Assembly: GCA_007753675.1 (NCBI GenBank)
Contig: CP036432.1
Location: forward strand, 9,178,233-9,242,232
Reading direction: 5' to 3'
Source: Stieleria magnilauensis
GTDB lineage: Bacteria; Planctomycetota; Planctomycetia; Pirellulales; Pirellulaceae
DNA length: 64,000 bases
Both the position numbers and the translations under genes were made by a program. Below the pieces are notes generated by a model. It did not search any database. It worked only from the letters and a program-made list of their open reading frames with translations, and had not been told where the DNA came from. Shown piece by piece: positions 36,247 to 47,146 of the stretch (position 1 is the first letter of the stretch; every line of letters begins with the position of its first letter).

Positions 36247-37291
36247 GGGACTCTCCATCATCAACGACGCACAGATTCTTCCAAACCGTCGCATCAATGT
36301 TGAAGTTATAAAACTGCACCGACCCGTCGCAGAGGGCGGCGTGAACACCGACGTGGGCTGCACCGAAGTAATGATTCCAGTTGGTCGATCCGCCGGCGTC
36401 ACGATCGGGTGCATACGCATCGTTGTCGGATTTGGGCGGGAAATGCCAACGGATCGTATCGGTATCCCAGCCCGCGTTGTTCCAGCGTTCGTTGTCACCC
36501 CCATCAAGCCCATGCTCGGTATACGGCAATGACTTTTCCGCGAACACGATGCTGTGCGTCAGCCCGTCACGGATATCAGCCAGACGGCGTTTGTCACCGT
36601 CTTTGGCCCAGATGATCGCACCGGCACGCTTCTTGACCAGACCTCCGTTGGAACGACTGCGCGTCGACACCGCTGGCGCACCAAGCGGGGCTTCGGGGAT
36701 AAAGTTGACGGCCGTATCAGGTCGACCGTGGTAGAACCCGCCGTTTCCGGCGTAATCCACCCGACCAAATTTCGCACTGCCATACCCCGTCGGCGCCCGA
36801 CGCGTGGGACAGTAATAGACGGGAATCAGCACTTGGGCGACGTCGTCTTCACGTGAATTGTTGGGACGATTCGGCCACCATGGCGGATCATTGGTCGCCA
36901 AGTCGTAGACGGCGGCCTGCTCCAGGAAGGGCAAAATCCTCCACTGCGCCGACCATCCGGCGCGGTTCGCCGCCCGGCAACATGCGTCGGACGTTCGGCC
37001 CGACGGGTTGCTCGTCCCGGGATCTCCGTCCCAAGGCCCCGGCGGCAATTGTTTGTAAGTACTTTCGTAGTTCAGAGTCGCGAGTGCAATTTGCTTCATG
37101 TTGTTGCTGCACTGCATTCTGCGAGCCGCTTCGCGTGCAGCTTGCACTGCCGGCAACAGCAGCCCGACCAAGATTCCGATGATCGCGATCACGACCAGCA
37201 ACTCAACCAGCGTGAAACCGCTGGACACCATCCGATTCGAACCTCGCGTTCGCGCTGGGTTGTCCGATCGAATGTTACTACCTGACCACAT
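36224..37291 (-). CDS. DUF1559 prepilin-like protein
   Basis: 355 residues from ATG 37291, preceded by an AGGAG Shine-Dalgarno 6 nt upstream, which decides against the longer frame to 37495. The N terminus has a type IV pilin-like leader and helix: SGFTLVELLVVIAIIGILVG, followed by LLPAVQAAREAARRMQCSNN. The C-terminal part has the conserved HYFGAAHVGVHAALCDGSVQFY. These pseudopilin-like proteins are expanded in planctomycetes; their role is not established. Confidence 0.93.
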   Translation of the reverse strand: MWSGSNIRSDNPARTRGSNRMVSSGFTLVELLVVIAIIGILVGLLLPAVQAAREAARRMQCSNNMKQIALATLNYESTYKQLPPGPWDGDPGTSNPSGRTSDACCRAANRAGWSAQWRILPFLEQAAVYDLATNDPPWWPNRPNNSREDDVAQVLIPVYYCPTRRAPTGYGSAKFGRVDYAGNGGFYHGRPDTAVNFIPEAPLGAPAVSTRSRSNGGLVKKRAGAIIWAKDGDKRRLADIRDGLTHSIVFAEKSLPYTEHGLDGGDNERWNNAGWDTDTIRWHFPPKSDNDAYAPDRDAGGSTNWNHYFGAAHVGVHAALCDGSVQFYNFNIDATVWKNLCVVDDGESHEENQVN

Positions 37292-37887
37292 TGTTGTCTC
37301 CTGTAAGTGATAACTGTGGTGATTCAAAATATGTTTCATGTGTAAATCGGTTGTCGTGCCACTGGTGGCAACGTGGTCCACTCCATTCGATGCATCGTCC
37401 GCAATGGACAGAGTGAAGAGAGACTCTTCGACAGAGCGTTCGTGCTCCGGGCGATACCGTAGCGACCGGATCTCGATACAAAAGACGAGTTCCAAAGTCT
37501 TGTCTCTTATTCATCTAAACCGCGCCAAAGCCTTCGCCGGTTTCTAACATTTGCGACACCGAATGACGGGGGCACGGCCGCCACCTGCGACGCATGCGAT
37601 GAGCTATCTGGTACGTGACGTCTGCGACACCAACAAGCATGTGAAGGCACTCTGATTGCTTCATCGTTTCAGCATGAAACCGAGGTGCGCACCACTGCAT
37701 GAAGCTCTTGTGAATGTTCCATCGAGTAATGGTGTGAACTGTGTGAATAACAACAACGTCGCATTGATCAAGTTTTTGCGACCGCTATTCTCCGCCGCAT
37801 CGGTCCAAACCGATCGATGAGACGCACCACTACAAACACGTTGCCGCGTCGCTCCGCATACAACCATTCACCACAGAAACTTTCACC
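37292..37887. other. 596-bp divergent intergenic region
   Basis: The region separates the minus-strand DUF1559 gene from the giant plus-strand surface protein gene, so it must hold both promoters. It is more AT-rich than its surroundings. I see no convincing promoter boxes, terminator or repeat, and the short ORFs in it lack family features. Confidence 0.5.
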
Positions 37888-40800
37888 GTGAAATCAAGCA
37901 TGAACAAGCGTCGTACGAAGGATTCAAGTTCACGATCAAAGCGTCGTCGCCTCACCAAAAAGCACCTCAAACTGGAATCCCTTGAAGCGCGTCAGTTGCT
38001 TGCGGCGAATGTCGTCAACGACTCATTGACGTTGGCAACCGACAGCGCGATCAACGTCCTGGTCAATGACACGTCCGGAAGCGAGGTGCAGTCAGTCTCT
38101 GCGTTTCAGGCAGATTTTGATCCGACCAATTACGACCCGGCCGTCAACGCCACCGATTGGTTTGTGCTTGAAAGGCCCGGGCAAGCCGGCGTGCCCCAAC
38201 GATCTCTCATCCCCGGCGGCATTGTCCCGATCGGTGGAAACCTCGGCGACCTGGACATCGCCCGAGACACCGATGCCGACGCGAGTAACGATGCGTCACT
38301 GACCGCCGCAGACCATGGCGTGGACGCGTCCGAAGGGATTGCGTTGCCCGTCATTCGTGACAACAGCCCGGTCGACGTCGCCGGCACGAACCTGGGTGTG
38401 CCGCAATATGCCTCCGAAGGCGGCGGGCGTAGCTGGATCGCGATCGCCGCCGCGCCGGAAAACAGCGGTGAAACGTCGATCGGTTTCTCGACGGCGTTCT
38501 TCCCCTACCAAGCCGGCTGGGTTGGCGGATCTTACAACTCCGCCGGCGCCCTGGTTCCCCAAGTGGACGGCGCACCGCCCGCGCCGATCGTCACCGGATC
38601 CGGCGGTGTTTATGAAGCGACCGTCCCGGGTGTCACCGATGCCTACAGCGAAGGATTCCTGTTCGCCGTCGGAGGCGATAACGAGGACAACTACACGCGG
38701 ACGCGCCCGATCGATGGCGGCCGTTGGGCGATTCAGCACCGTGACAACGCTGCCGAGATTGGCGGCGCCGAATCGGACGATTTCAATCTGCTCTACATCC
38801 CTCGTCATGCACAAGGCCTGATCGGAGGTGTCGTCAATGGCGACTTTGCCGGCGTCAGCCCGATGCGTCAATCGTTTGGCGAGTTTGATCTCGAACGCCA
38901 GTCCGACGGGTTCTGGCGACTCAGCGTACCCGGTCACGACATCACCTCCGGCGCGCTGATCATGGAGAACTATGACCTTTCGGTCAGCCAGCCACGCAAT
39001 AGCTACTTCACTTATGACGACGCCGGGGACGGCAGCGGCGACATTATCATTCGCCAGTTTGCCTGGAACAGTAATACCGAAACGCCGCTGAACTCGGACT
39101 TCGTGTTCTTCTTCGTCCCCTTCGAGAACACGCTCAGCCCCACGACGGACCTGACCGTGTCTTCACTGGGCGAAAACAACAATGGCATGACAGCCAAGGG
39201 GCTGCCGATCTCGTTGAACGCCGACGGAACGGTCAATTACGCGACCGCCGGCGCGATCCGTGCGCTCGGTGCCGGGGAAACCGATCTCGACTCGTTCGTC
39301 TATCGCGCGACCGATGGAACCACCGAAAGCGACGAAGCCACGGCGACGATCAATTGGGTCGGCGTCAACGACGCCCCCGAAGTCATCGCGTCGCCGGCCG
39401 AACTGATTCTCGACGAAGACGGCCCGGCGACCCTGATCGACCTGACAACGATCTTCAACGACTTCGACGCCAACGACGTGTTGACCTACGGCGTCGATAC
39501 CGGAGTCAGTGGACTGATCAACGCTGAAATCATCGGCACCCATGCCTCGATCACACCCGCGCTGAACCGATTCGGTTACGTCCAAATCTCGCTGTCGGCG
39601 ACCGACACCAGCGGCGAAACCGCTTCGGTCACGCTGGACATTTCCGTTATTCCACAAGACGACGACGTGCAGGCGGTCGATGACAACGGCACGGTGACGG
39701 ATAAGTTCACCCCCGCCCGCATCGACGTGCTCGGCAACGACTTCCATCCCGACACCACCGAGTTCTCGGTTTCGGCTGCTGAAATTTATGGCGACCCGGC
39801 GGCGACCACCAATGGCGATTCGGTGTTTACCGTCATCAACACCACCGTGGCGCCCAACGACCTGACGATCCAGAGCGTCGGCAACTTGGGTGACGTTGCG
39901 GTCGGTCGTGGCGGATTCGATCTGTCGCTCGCCGACGGCGTGTTCTTGGGCACCGGCCGTGACAACACCAGCCCGTTCCCGACGGTCAATACCTACAACG
40001 CCTTCGGCAGCTACGGATTTGCAACCGATCGAGGCATCGGCGGGGGCGAACGGAACACTCCATTCAGCGCCGCGTTCTTTCCCTTCGGCGATCAATGGAC
40101 CTCCGGCCACATCGCCGCCGATGGAACCGTACTCGGGGGCGTCGGCATCTCGCAAGCCAATGTGACGCTGCTTCAACCGGGACTGTTCGAAATCACCATC
40201 CCCGAAGCCAGCTTCACCGACGACGGCTTGTTGTTCGCCGTCAGCGGCAGCAACGACGACAACATCGTGTCGGTCTATCCACAGGGCTACAACAACAAAT
40301 GGCTGGTCCGCCAGATGGACAGCGATTCCGACGCCACCGGATTCGAAAGTGACGCGATCAGCTTTGTTTACCTTCCCGGTTCGACGACCGGACTGATCGG
40401 CGGACGTGCGGCGTCGGAAGAAGGGCAGTATGCCTTGCGACAGCGATATGGCAACGTCTCACTCAGTTCCGACACCGACCTGGCACCGCTGGTTTCGATC
40501 GATGGATACACACCGGCCGATGGCGCCCTGATCGCCGTCGCGACGTCTTATGACTTTGCCGACGTCAACGGAGTGTCGACGCTGATCCCAGCCAATCAAG
40601 CCGTCATGGCGACGCCCCAAGGTAATGCGTTCCGGATTGACATTCTGCAGTCCCAGACCTTCACCCCGACCGGGAACTTCCCCGAGTTCCAGTTTATCTT
40701 CCTGCCCTACGACAGCCCGCTGGAGAAGATCGACGGGCTGGATTTCAGCATCGACGGGTTTGACAGTGTCAGTGCCCTGGGAGCCTCCGTCACGCTTGAG

Positions 40801-43800
40801 GCCGATGGAACGTTTACCTATGACCCATCGGGTGCGGGTGCACCGATCGCTGACCTGGGCAACGGTGAATCAACCACCGATACGTTCACTTACACGATCC
40901 GGGACGGCCGCGGCGGAACTTCGACCGCAACCGTTTCATTGACCGTGCAAGGAGAAAACCAAGCTCCGATGGCCAGCGACGATGTCGTCAACTTGAATGA
41001 GTTGAGCGCCCAAGGCGCCTTGATCACCGTACTGGGTAATGATGTCGACCCCGATGTGGAGTCGCTGCTGGGAACGCCGACCGGAATCCCGTCGGCCAAC
41101 CTGGCGGTCGATGCATCAAGCGTGTGGTCGGTCTCTCAAACCGGCGCGTCGCCGGTTCGCTTGACGGTCGGTGCCGGAGCAACGGGGACTGTCGAAATCC
41201 TGCACGACGGAACCGCAATCAACCAAGCCGACGGCGTTGTGATGGCAACGATCCGCGAGAACTTCGACGGAGCCAACACGAACTACCGCTTGGTCCAAGC
41301 CTTTGATAACGGCAGCGGCACCTCACTCGCATTGCAACAGTTCGGAACCGACGCGGCGGCCGACGCCGACGTCTCGGTCGCGTTCTTCCCGTTTGCCGAC
41401 AACTGGGTCGGCGGACACGTCACCGGCGGAGGCACGTTGACCCACGGAAACGGATTGACCGACGTCGACGTGGTCCGAACCGATGTCGGTCGCTACGAAG
41501 TCACCATCCCCGGTGTCGCCGACGCGGCACTGGACGGATTCCTGTTCGTCATCGGCAACGAAAACGCGGACAACGTGGTGCAAACGCGAGCCATTGCCGG
41601 ATCGGCGGTGTACGAGGTTGCCGTCCGCGACAACCAACAGGATTTCGGTAACGGTGAAGACGGCGGGTTCTCGTTCGTCTTCGTCCCACGCAACGCACAA
41701 AACCTGGTCGCCGGTACGATTGATCCGTTTCAATCCGGCCCCAATGCCGTCAGCATGGCGATCGGCGAGTTCAACGTCGAACGTCTGGACGTCACCGACG
41801 GCGGGCACGAGTGGAAAGTCACCATCCCCGGACAGTCTCCAGACACCGGCATGTTGGTGCTGACCAACCAAGACAACGGTGAAGTCGAAGACAACTTCCT
41901 GAGCTACCAGGATGACGGAGCGGGAAGTTTCGTGATCCGCTCGCATGACATGCCGGGATTGGGCCGCCAAGACCAACCGTTCACGTTCACCTTCATCCCG
42001 TTCGATTCCATCGGCCAACCCGCGGCGCGCCCTGTTCCCGGGCTGCTGTCGATCGACAGCGTCGACCCGACGTCCAGCCTGGGCGCAACGCTGACGGCCA
42101 ACGCCGATGGAACGATCCGCTACGATCCCGGCACGGTCCTGGATTCACTCTACGATGGCGAAACGGCAACCGACACGTTTACGTACACCATGACCGATGG
42201 CTTCGGTGGAACGTCGACGGCAACCGTGACCGTGAACATCGACGGATTCGGTACCGCACCGGTCCTGCATTCCTCGTCCGGTACGACCTACTACGGCGTG
42301 GGCGACGACGCGGTCAGCATTGACGGCCAATTCAACCTCGCTCCCGTCGGAGTTGCATTCTTTGACGGTGCCGTCGCCACGATCGAACTGACCAGCCGCC
42401 AAATCGCATCGGATGTATTGTCCATTCGCGACGAAGGCAACGGGGCAGGGCAGGTCGGTGTTTCGGGATCCGACGTCAGCTTTGAGGGCGTCGTGGTTGC
42501 CACCTTCACCAGCGGCAACGGAACGACGCCGTTGACGGTGACCTTTAACGCCGCGGCAACCGAGCTTGCCGTCGATCGCATCTTGCAGTCGGTGACGTAC
42601 AGCAATTCAGATCCCGTCGTCACCGGCGGGGCTCGTGAAGTGACGTTCTCCTTTGTCGATGGAAACGGCCGAGCCAGCGACCCGGTCACCAAACCACTGA
42701 ATCTCGGCTTGGTCTATCGACGCGAATTGCAACAAGGCGTCAACCTTGGCTATGGCACGTACCAGGGCACATCCGACGCCCAGATCCGTGAATCCGATCC
42801 CGATTCGGTCATCGCACCAGGATCCGATCTGTTGGTCGATTACGACTCCGGCGGGAACGCTTCACAGGTTCTGCTGCGTTATGGCAATTTGTTCGGAGAC
42901 GGACCGGGCCAAATCCCGATCGGCTCGGTCATCACGTCGGCAAACCTGGTGGTGGAGACGAACCCGAATACGTCCAACTCACCGGGCGATGGTGCGAACT
43001 TGCACCGCATGTTGATCGACTGGGACGACGCGACCGCAACCTGGAATGCCTTTGGCAATGGCATTCAAACCGGTACAGGGGAAGCGGCCGGCGGGTTTGA
43101 ATCACAAATCGGAACTGCCAGCGGAGCGGGCACCACGGGTACGGGTTTGCTGAGTTTCAGCGTGTTGCCGGACATCCAAGCCTGGGCAGACGGCGAAACC
43201 AATCACGGTTGGCTGTTGCAAGGTTGGCAAGACTTGACCGACGGATGGTTCTTCAGCAGTGCCGAAGACGAAACGCCGACGGCCCGACCCAAGTTGGAAA
43301 TCGAATGGGTTCCCGCCGGCGCGAATGTCGTCAGTTTCCAACAGGGTGTCAACGGATACACATCCACGCTGGACACGCAAATCGACACCGCCAACCCCGA
43401 TGACGATTTGTCTTCGGTCGAAACGTTGTTCATCGATTCACCGAACACGCGGGCACTGATCCGATTCGACGACATCATCGGTGACCTTGCCGGTCAGGTA
43501 CCTGCCGGTTCACGCATCATCACCGCGCGTCTTCGCACGGCATCGTCAACCAGCAATGCTCAAGGTGACGGTGCACGATTCTTCCCCATGCTGACCTCCT
43601 GGGACGACACCGACACGTTCAATAGCCTGGTCGACGGCGTGAACATCGACGGCGTGGAAGCGGCTAGTGATTACACCACCTCCGCCGGACATCCGAGCCG
43701 CAACCCAAACGTTCAAGGCGGGTTCCACGATTGGGATGTGACCAGCGACGTCCAGGCCTGGGTCAACGGTAGCCTGACCAACTACGGATGGCTGCTGGAA

Positions 43801-46296
43801 CCTTGGGAAAGCGGCACCGACGGTTGGGGCATGCAGAGCTCCGAAGCGGCCAATGAAATCGAACGACCGCGACTGGAAATTATTTTCGCAGCGGCGATTG
43901 ATCCAGAAATCAACGTCCTCGGCGCCAACAGCCAAACGATCGTTGCCGGCACGAGCAACGTCTCGCCCTTGGCGGGAACCGACTTCGGCAGCGCGGACGC
44001 GACCAGCGGGACAGTCACCAAGACCTTCACGATCGAAAACAGCGGCGCCGCGGCGTTGAACCTTTCCAACGCCGAAATCATCGGTACCGAAGCGGACGCG
44101 TTCACGTTCGCGAACCTACCACTCGCGACCGTCATCCCCGGCGGCTCGTTCTCCTTCGACGTCGTCTTTGATCCCGCCAAACTAGGACTGCACGACGCGT
44201 CGGTGGTGCTGACCAGTGATGATGCCGATGAAGCCGTTTATCGGTTCGCCATCCAAGGCAACGGCGTCGGCTTCCCGGCGTTGTCGGCGACACCGGACGG
44301 ATCGACGTCCTTCACACCGATCGGCGGCATCTCCAGTGGTCTTTCGGGTGCCGAAATCTCGGCGTTCGATCCCGGCAGCGATCGCCTATTCGTGACGTCC
44401 GATGACGGCTTGCAAGTTATCGATCTGGCTAACCCTGCCAACCCGATTCTGTTGCCCACGATCCAGCCGACCACTGAGGGCGCGAGCGACAACGCGATCA
44501 CCAGTGTTGCGGTCAACCAGGCAGGCGTCGTCGCGGCGGCCGTCCCCGGATCCGATCCCCAAGCTCCCGGTAGCGTGTTCTTCTACAACGCTGCCGACGG
44601 CGCGTACTTGGGCAGCGTGACTGTCGGTGCCTTGCCGGACCAACTGACGTTCACGCCTGACGGTACGCGACTGCTGGTTGCCAACGAAGGCGAAGCATCT
44701 TCGGATGGAACGACTGATCCGGTCGGCTCGGTCAGCATCGTTGACCTCTCGACCGGAGTTGCAACCGCGACCGTACAAACCGCCGGCTTCGAGTCCTTTG
44801 ACGGCAGCGAGCAGGCACTCCGCGATGCCGGTGTCAAACTGAGCCCCGGCAAAAGTGTCTCCGAAGACGTCGAACCGGAATACATCGCGGTTTCGCCTGA
44901 CGGTACCACAGCGTTTGTGACCCTCCAGGAGAACAACGCGTTGGCCGAAGTTGAAATCGCCACCGCGACGGTGATCGCGATTCATCCGCTGGGTTACAAG
45001 GACCACAATGCGGCAAATGCGGCCATCGATCCGACCAACGATTCTCCCGATGCGTTAACGCTGCAAAGCATCCCGGTTCGCGGCTTGTTCCAACCCGATG
45101 CGATCGCCAGCTACGAAGTCGACGGCGTGACCTACTACGTCACCGCCAACGAAGGCGATGCCCGCGACGCGGAAGAAACGGACGTCCAAAGCGTCACGCT
45201 GGACCCGACGATGTTCCCCAACGCCGCGGCATTGCAAGCCGCAGCGTCGGCCGGTGAACTGGAACTCAGTGGCATCGTCGGTGACCCCGATGGCGACGGT
45301 GACTTCGACGCGCTCTATTCCTTCGGCGCCCGATCGTTCTCAATCTGGAGCAGGGCAGGGGAGTTGGTTTTTGACAGCGGCGATGTGCTCGCACGAGCCA
45401 CCGATCTGCTGGGGCTTTACGATGATGGACGAAGCGACAACAAGGGTACCGAACCCGAAGGCATCACGATCGGACAGATCGATGGACGCACCTACGCATT
45501 TGTCGGTCTCGAACGCGCTAACGCCATCATGGTGTTTGACATCACCGATCCGACCAACGTCTCGCTTGCACAAGTGCTCAACGACAGCGCAGACGTCAGC
45601 CCTGAAGGACTGACCTTCATTTCTTCCGCCGACAGCCCCAACGGCTCGCCGTTGTTGGTCGTCAGCAACGAAGTCAGCAACACGTTGCGTGTTTACTCGA
45701 TCGGGTCAACCTCGGCGACTCCCCAAGTCGAATCGGTCGTGATTAATGATGGATCGGCGTCGCGATCGCAAGTCACCTCTGTGACCGTGACGTTCGACAC
45801 CGAAGTGGACCATGCGGCGCTGCAATCGGCGTTCACCCTGACCAACACCGATAGCTCGACCCAAGTCACGGGTCTGAATATCGCCGCAAGTAACAGCGGA
45901 GGGAAAACGATTGCCGTTCTCTCCTTCGCTGCCGGTGCAAGTGTGGTGACGCGGAACGGTTCCGGCCTGCAAGGCAACTCGCTCGCCGACGGCAACTACC
46001 GACTCGACATTGCGGCAAGCCAAGTGCAAGCGACCGTCGGATCCACCACGATGGCGGTCGACTATGCGTTCGGCGGACAAAACGCAGCGGGCACACCCAA
46101 CGACGATTTCTTCCGTCTGCTCGGTGATGCCAACGGTGACGGGTTCCGCAACGGCATCGATTTGAACTCGATCATTCCGTCGCTGTTCAATCCTAACGAA
46201 TACCGATTCGACCTCGACACCAACGGCGATGGATCGATCAACGGGATCGACTTGAACGACCTGATCCCAACCATCTTCGGCGCGGCTCGCCAGTAG
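37888..46296 (+). CDS. giant secreted multidomain surface protein with dockerin
   Basis: 2802 residues from GTG 37888 (ATG 37900 is an alternative). Order: basic N terminus with a LEPR-XLL-like motif (LESLEARQLLAA, ~30-40); three divergent copies of a ~300-residue module (about 85-420, 625-990, 1070-1400) sharing an AFFPF...W..G core and an EVTIPG or EITIPE core, separated by cadherin/VCBS-like domains (ATINWVGVNDAPEV, DTFTYTIRDGRGGTSTATV); two DNRLRE domains (~1620-2000); a choice-of-anchor D domain (~2006-2125); a choice-of-anchor I beta-propeller (~2150-2610, PDGTRLLVANEGEAS); an Ig-like domain (~2620-2730); and a C-terminal dockerin with two Ca-binding repeats (LGDANGDGFRNGIDL, LDTNGDGSINGIDL). 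Likely exported and surface-bound. Confidence 0.92.
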   Translation: MKSSMNKRRTKDSSSRSKRRRLTKKHLKLESLEARQLLAANVVNDSLTLATDSAINVLVNDTSGSEVQSVSAFQADFDPTNYDPAVNATDWFVLERPGQAGVPQRSLIPGGIVPIGGNLGDLDIARDTDADASNDASLTAADHGVDASEGIALPVIRDNSPVDVAGTNLGVPQYASEGGGRSWIAIAAAPENSGETSIGFSTAFFPYQAGWVGGSYNSAGALVPQVDGAPPAPIVTGSGGVYEATVPGVTDAYSEGFLFAVGGDNEDNYTRTRPIDGGRWAIQHRDNAAEIGGAESDDFNLLYIPRHAQGLIGGVVNGDFAGVSPMRQSFGEFDLERQSDGFWRLSVPGHDITSGALIMENYDLSVSQPRNSYFTYDDAGDGSGDIIIRQFAWNSNTETPLNSDFVFFFVPFENTLSPTTDLTVSSLGENNNGMTAKGLPISLNADGTVNYATAGAIRALGAGETDLDSFVYRATDGTTESDEATATINWVGVNDAPEVIASPAELILDEDGPATLIDLTTIFNDFDANDVLTYGVDTGVSGLINAEIIGTHASITPALNRFGYVQISLSATDTSGETASVTLDISVIPQDDDVQAVDDNGTVTDKFTPARIDVLGNDFHPDTTEFSVSAAEIYGDPAATTNGDSVFTVINTTVAPNDLTIQSVGNLGDVAVGRGGFDLSLADGVFLGTGRDNTSPFPTVNTYNAFGSYGFATDRGIGGGERNTPFSAAFFPFGDQWTSGHIAADGTVLGGVGISQANVTLLQPGLFEITIPEASFTDDGLLFAVSGSNDDNIVSVYPQGYNNKWLVRQMDSDSDATGFESDAISFVYLPGSTTGLIGGRAASEEGQYALRQRYGNVSLSSDTDLAPLVSIDGYTPADGALIAVATSYDFADVNGVSTLIPANQAVMATPQGNAFRIDILQSQTFTPTGNFPEFQFIFLPYDSPLEKIDGLDFSIDGFDSVSALGASVTLEADGTFTYDPSGAGAPIADLGNGESTTDTFTYTIRDGRGGTSTATVSLTVQGENQAPMASDDVVNLNELSAQGALITVLGNDVDPDVESLLGTPTGIPSANLAVDASSVWSVSQTGASPVRLTVGAGATGTVEILHDGTAINQADGVVMATIRENFDGANTNYRLVQAFDNGSGTSLALQQFGTDAAADADVSVAFFPFADNWVGGHVTGGGTLTHGNGLTDVDVVRTDVGRYEVTIPGVADAALDGFLFVIGNENADNVVQTRAIAGSAVYEVAVRDNQQDFGNGEDGGFSFVFVPRNAQNLVAGTIDPFQSGPNAVSMAIGEFNVERLDVTDGGHEWKVTIPGQSPDTGMLVLTNQDNGEVEDNFLSYQDDGAGSFVIRSHDMPGLGRQDQPFTFTFIPFDSIGQPAARPVPGLLSIDSVDPTSSLGATLTANADGTIRYDPGTVLDSLYDGETATDTFTYTMTDGFGGTSTATVTVNIDGFGTAPVLHSSSGTTYYGVGDDAVSIDGQFNLAPVGVAFFDGAVATIELTSRQIASDVLSIRDEGNGAGQVGVSGSDVSFEGVVVATFTSGNGTTPLTVTFNAAATELAVDRILQSVTYSNSDPVVTGGAREVTFSFVDGNGRASDPVTKPLNLGLVYRRELQQGVNLGYGTYQGTSDAQIRESDPDSVIAPGSDLLVDYDSGGNASQVLLRYGNLFGDGPGQIPIGSVITSANLVVETNPNTSNSPGDGANLHRMLIDWDDATATWNAFGNGIQTGTGEAAGGFESQIGTASGAGTTGTGLLSFSVLPDIQAWADGETNHGWLLQGWQDLTDGWFFSSAEDETPTARPKLEIEWVPAGANVVSFQQGVNGYTSTLDTQIDTANPDDDLSSVETLFIDSPNTRALIRFDDIIGDLAGQVPAGSRIITARLRTASSTSNAQGDGARFFPMLTSWDDTDTFNSLVDGVNIDGVEAASDYTTSAGHPSRNPNVQGGFHDWDVTSDVQAWVNGSLTNYGWLLEPWESGTDGWGMQSSEAANEIERPRLEIIFAAAIDPEINVLGANSQTIVAGTSNVSPLAGTDFGSADATSGTVTKTFTIENSGAAALNLSNAEIIGTEADAFTFANLPLATVIPGGSFSFDVVFDPAKLGLHDASVVLTSDDADEAVYRFAIQGNGVGFPALSATPDGSTSFTPIGGISSGLSGAEISAFDPGSDRLFVTSDDGLQVIDLANPANPILLPTIQPTTEGASDNAITSVAVNQAGVVAAAVPGSDPQAPGSVFFYNAADGAYLGSVTVGALPDQLTFTPDGTRLLVANEGEASSDGTTDPVGSVSIVDLSTGVATATVQTAGFESFDGSEQALRDAGVKLSPGKSVSEDVEPEYIAVSPDGTTAFVTLQENNALAEVEIATATVIAIHPLGYKDHNAANAAIDPTNDSPDALTLQSIPVRGLFQPDAIASYEVDGVTYYVTANEGDARDAEETDVQSVTLDPTMFPNAAALQAAASAGELELSGIVGDPDGDGDFDALYSFGARSFSIWSRAGELVFDSGDVLARATDLLGLYDDGRSDNKGTEPEGITIGQIDGRTYAFVGLERANAIMVFDITDPTNVSLAQVLNDSADVSPEGLTFISSADSPNGSPLLVVSNEVSNTLRVYSIGSTSATPQVESVVINDGSASRSQVTSVTVTFDTEVDHAALQSAFTLTNTDSSTQVTGLNIAASNSGGKTIAVLSFAAGASVVTRNGSGLQGNSLADGNYRLDIAASQVQATVGSTTMAVDYAFGGQNAAGTPNDDFFRLLGDANGDGFRNGIDLNSIIPSLFNPNEYRFDLDTNGDGSINGIDLNDLIPTIFGAARQ

Positions 46297-46407
46297 CCGC
46301 ATCGCCCAACTGTCCTTTGACCTTCGCGCCCCACGGGGCGCGAATTCACTCTCTCACACGATTCAACCTTTCCATCTACTTACGACTCCCAACACGAGAC
46401 AAACGAA

Positions 46408-47079
46408 ATGAATTTGCGAATAGCCACCTTTGCTTTTGCCACCTTGTCGATGCTTGCCTCGGCACACGCCGAACTCACCTACGACCTGTTGCTACGGACC
46501 AATCGCGGTGACGGCATGGACAGTGCCATCGCGACCACCGCCGGTGAACAGATCAACGCGGAAGTCGTTCTGCGAGAAACCGTCACGGGCACCGACAGCA
46601 CCTTGATCGGCTCGGCCAATCTGAACGCCTTCAATCTCTCGCTGCAAAGCTTCGGCAGTGATGGCTTGTTCGAATCGCTGACGCTTAACGGCGAAGGCGG
46701 CTTCGACGCCGGATCCGGTTCCTCCACGCTGACCTTTGCCGCCTTCGGTCCGGCGTTCGGCCAACCCGGTCGCACTTCGATCGATCGCGGCAACGGCATC
46801 TTCGAAGCTTCACTGGGAACGGTCACGTTGCGTGCACCGACGCTCGGAGAAACCCAATTTGTCCTTTCCGACGGATCCGCCGTCGATGGCGATTTCACGA
46901 CGTTCCAAACCGTCGGCTTCGGACTCGAGTCGGCCGCCGCTAACTCCGGAGGAGGGTTCTTCGGACGGGCGCTCACGCTGAGCAGTCAGGTGACCGCGAT
47001 CCCGGAGCCGTCCAGCGCGCTGGCGTTGTCGCTGGTTTGCACGTTCGGTTTGCTGCGATCGCGTCGCCGGCGGCGTTAA
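46408..47079 (+). CDS. PEP-CTERM sorting domain protein
   Basis: 223 residues with a signal peptide (IATFAFATLSMLASAHA) and a C-terminal PEP-CTERM anchor: IPEPSSALALSLVC, a hydrophobic helix, then RSRRRRR. The middle is beta-rich with no recognised domain. PEP-CTERM proteins are processed by an exosortase, not encoded here, and are linked to extracellular polymer. It lies 111 nt after the giant surface protein gene and may be coexpressed. Confidence 0.9.
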   Translation: MNLRIATFAFATLSMLASAHAELTYDLLLRTNRGDGMDSAIATTAGEQINAEVVLRETVTGTDSTLIGSANLNAFNLSLQSFGSDGLFESLTLNGEGGFDAGSGSSTLTFAAFGPAFGQPGRTSIDRGNGIFEASLGTVTLRAPTLGETQFVLSDGSAVDGDFTTFQTVGFGLESAAANSGGGFFGRALTLSSQVTAIPEPSSALALSLVCTFGLLRSRRRRR

Positions 47080-47146
47080 GAACGCGCCAAGCGATTTGGC
47101 TCGGCGGCACAGCCGCCAAAAGCCGTCGCGGCTTCCGCTACCGCTT

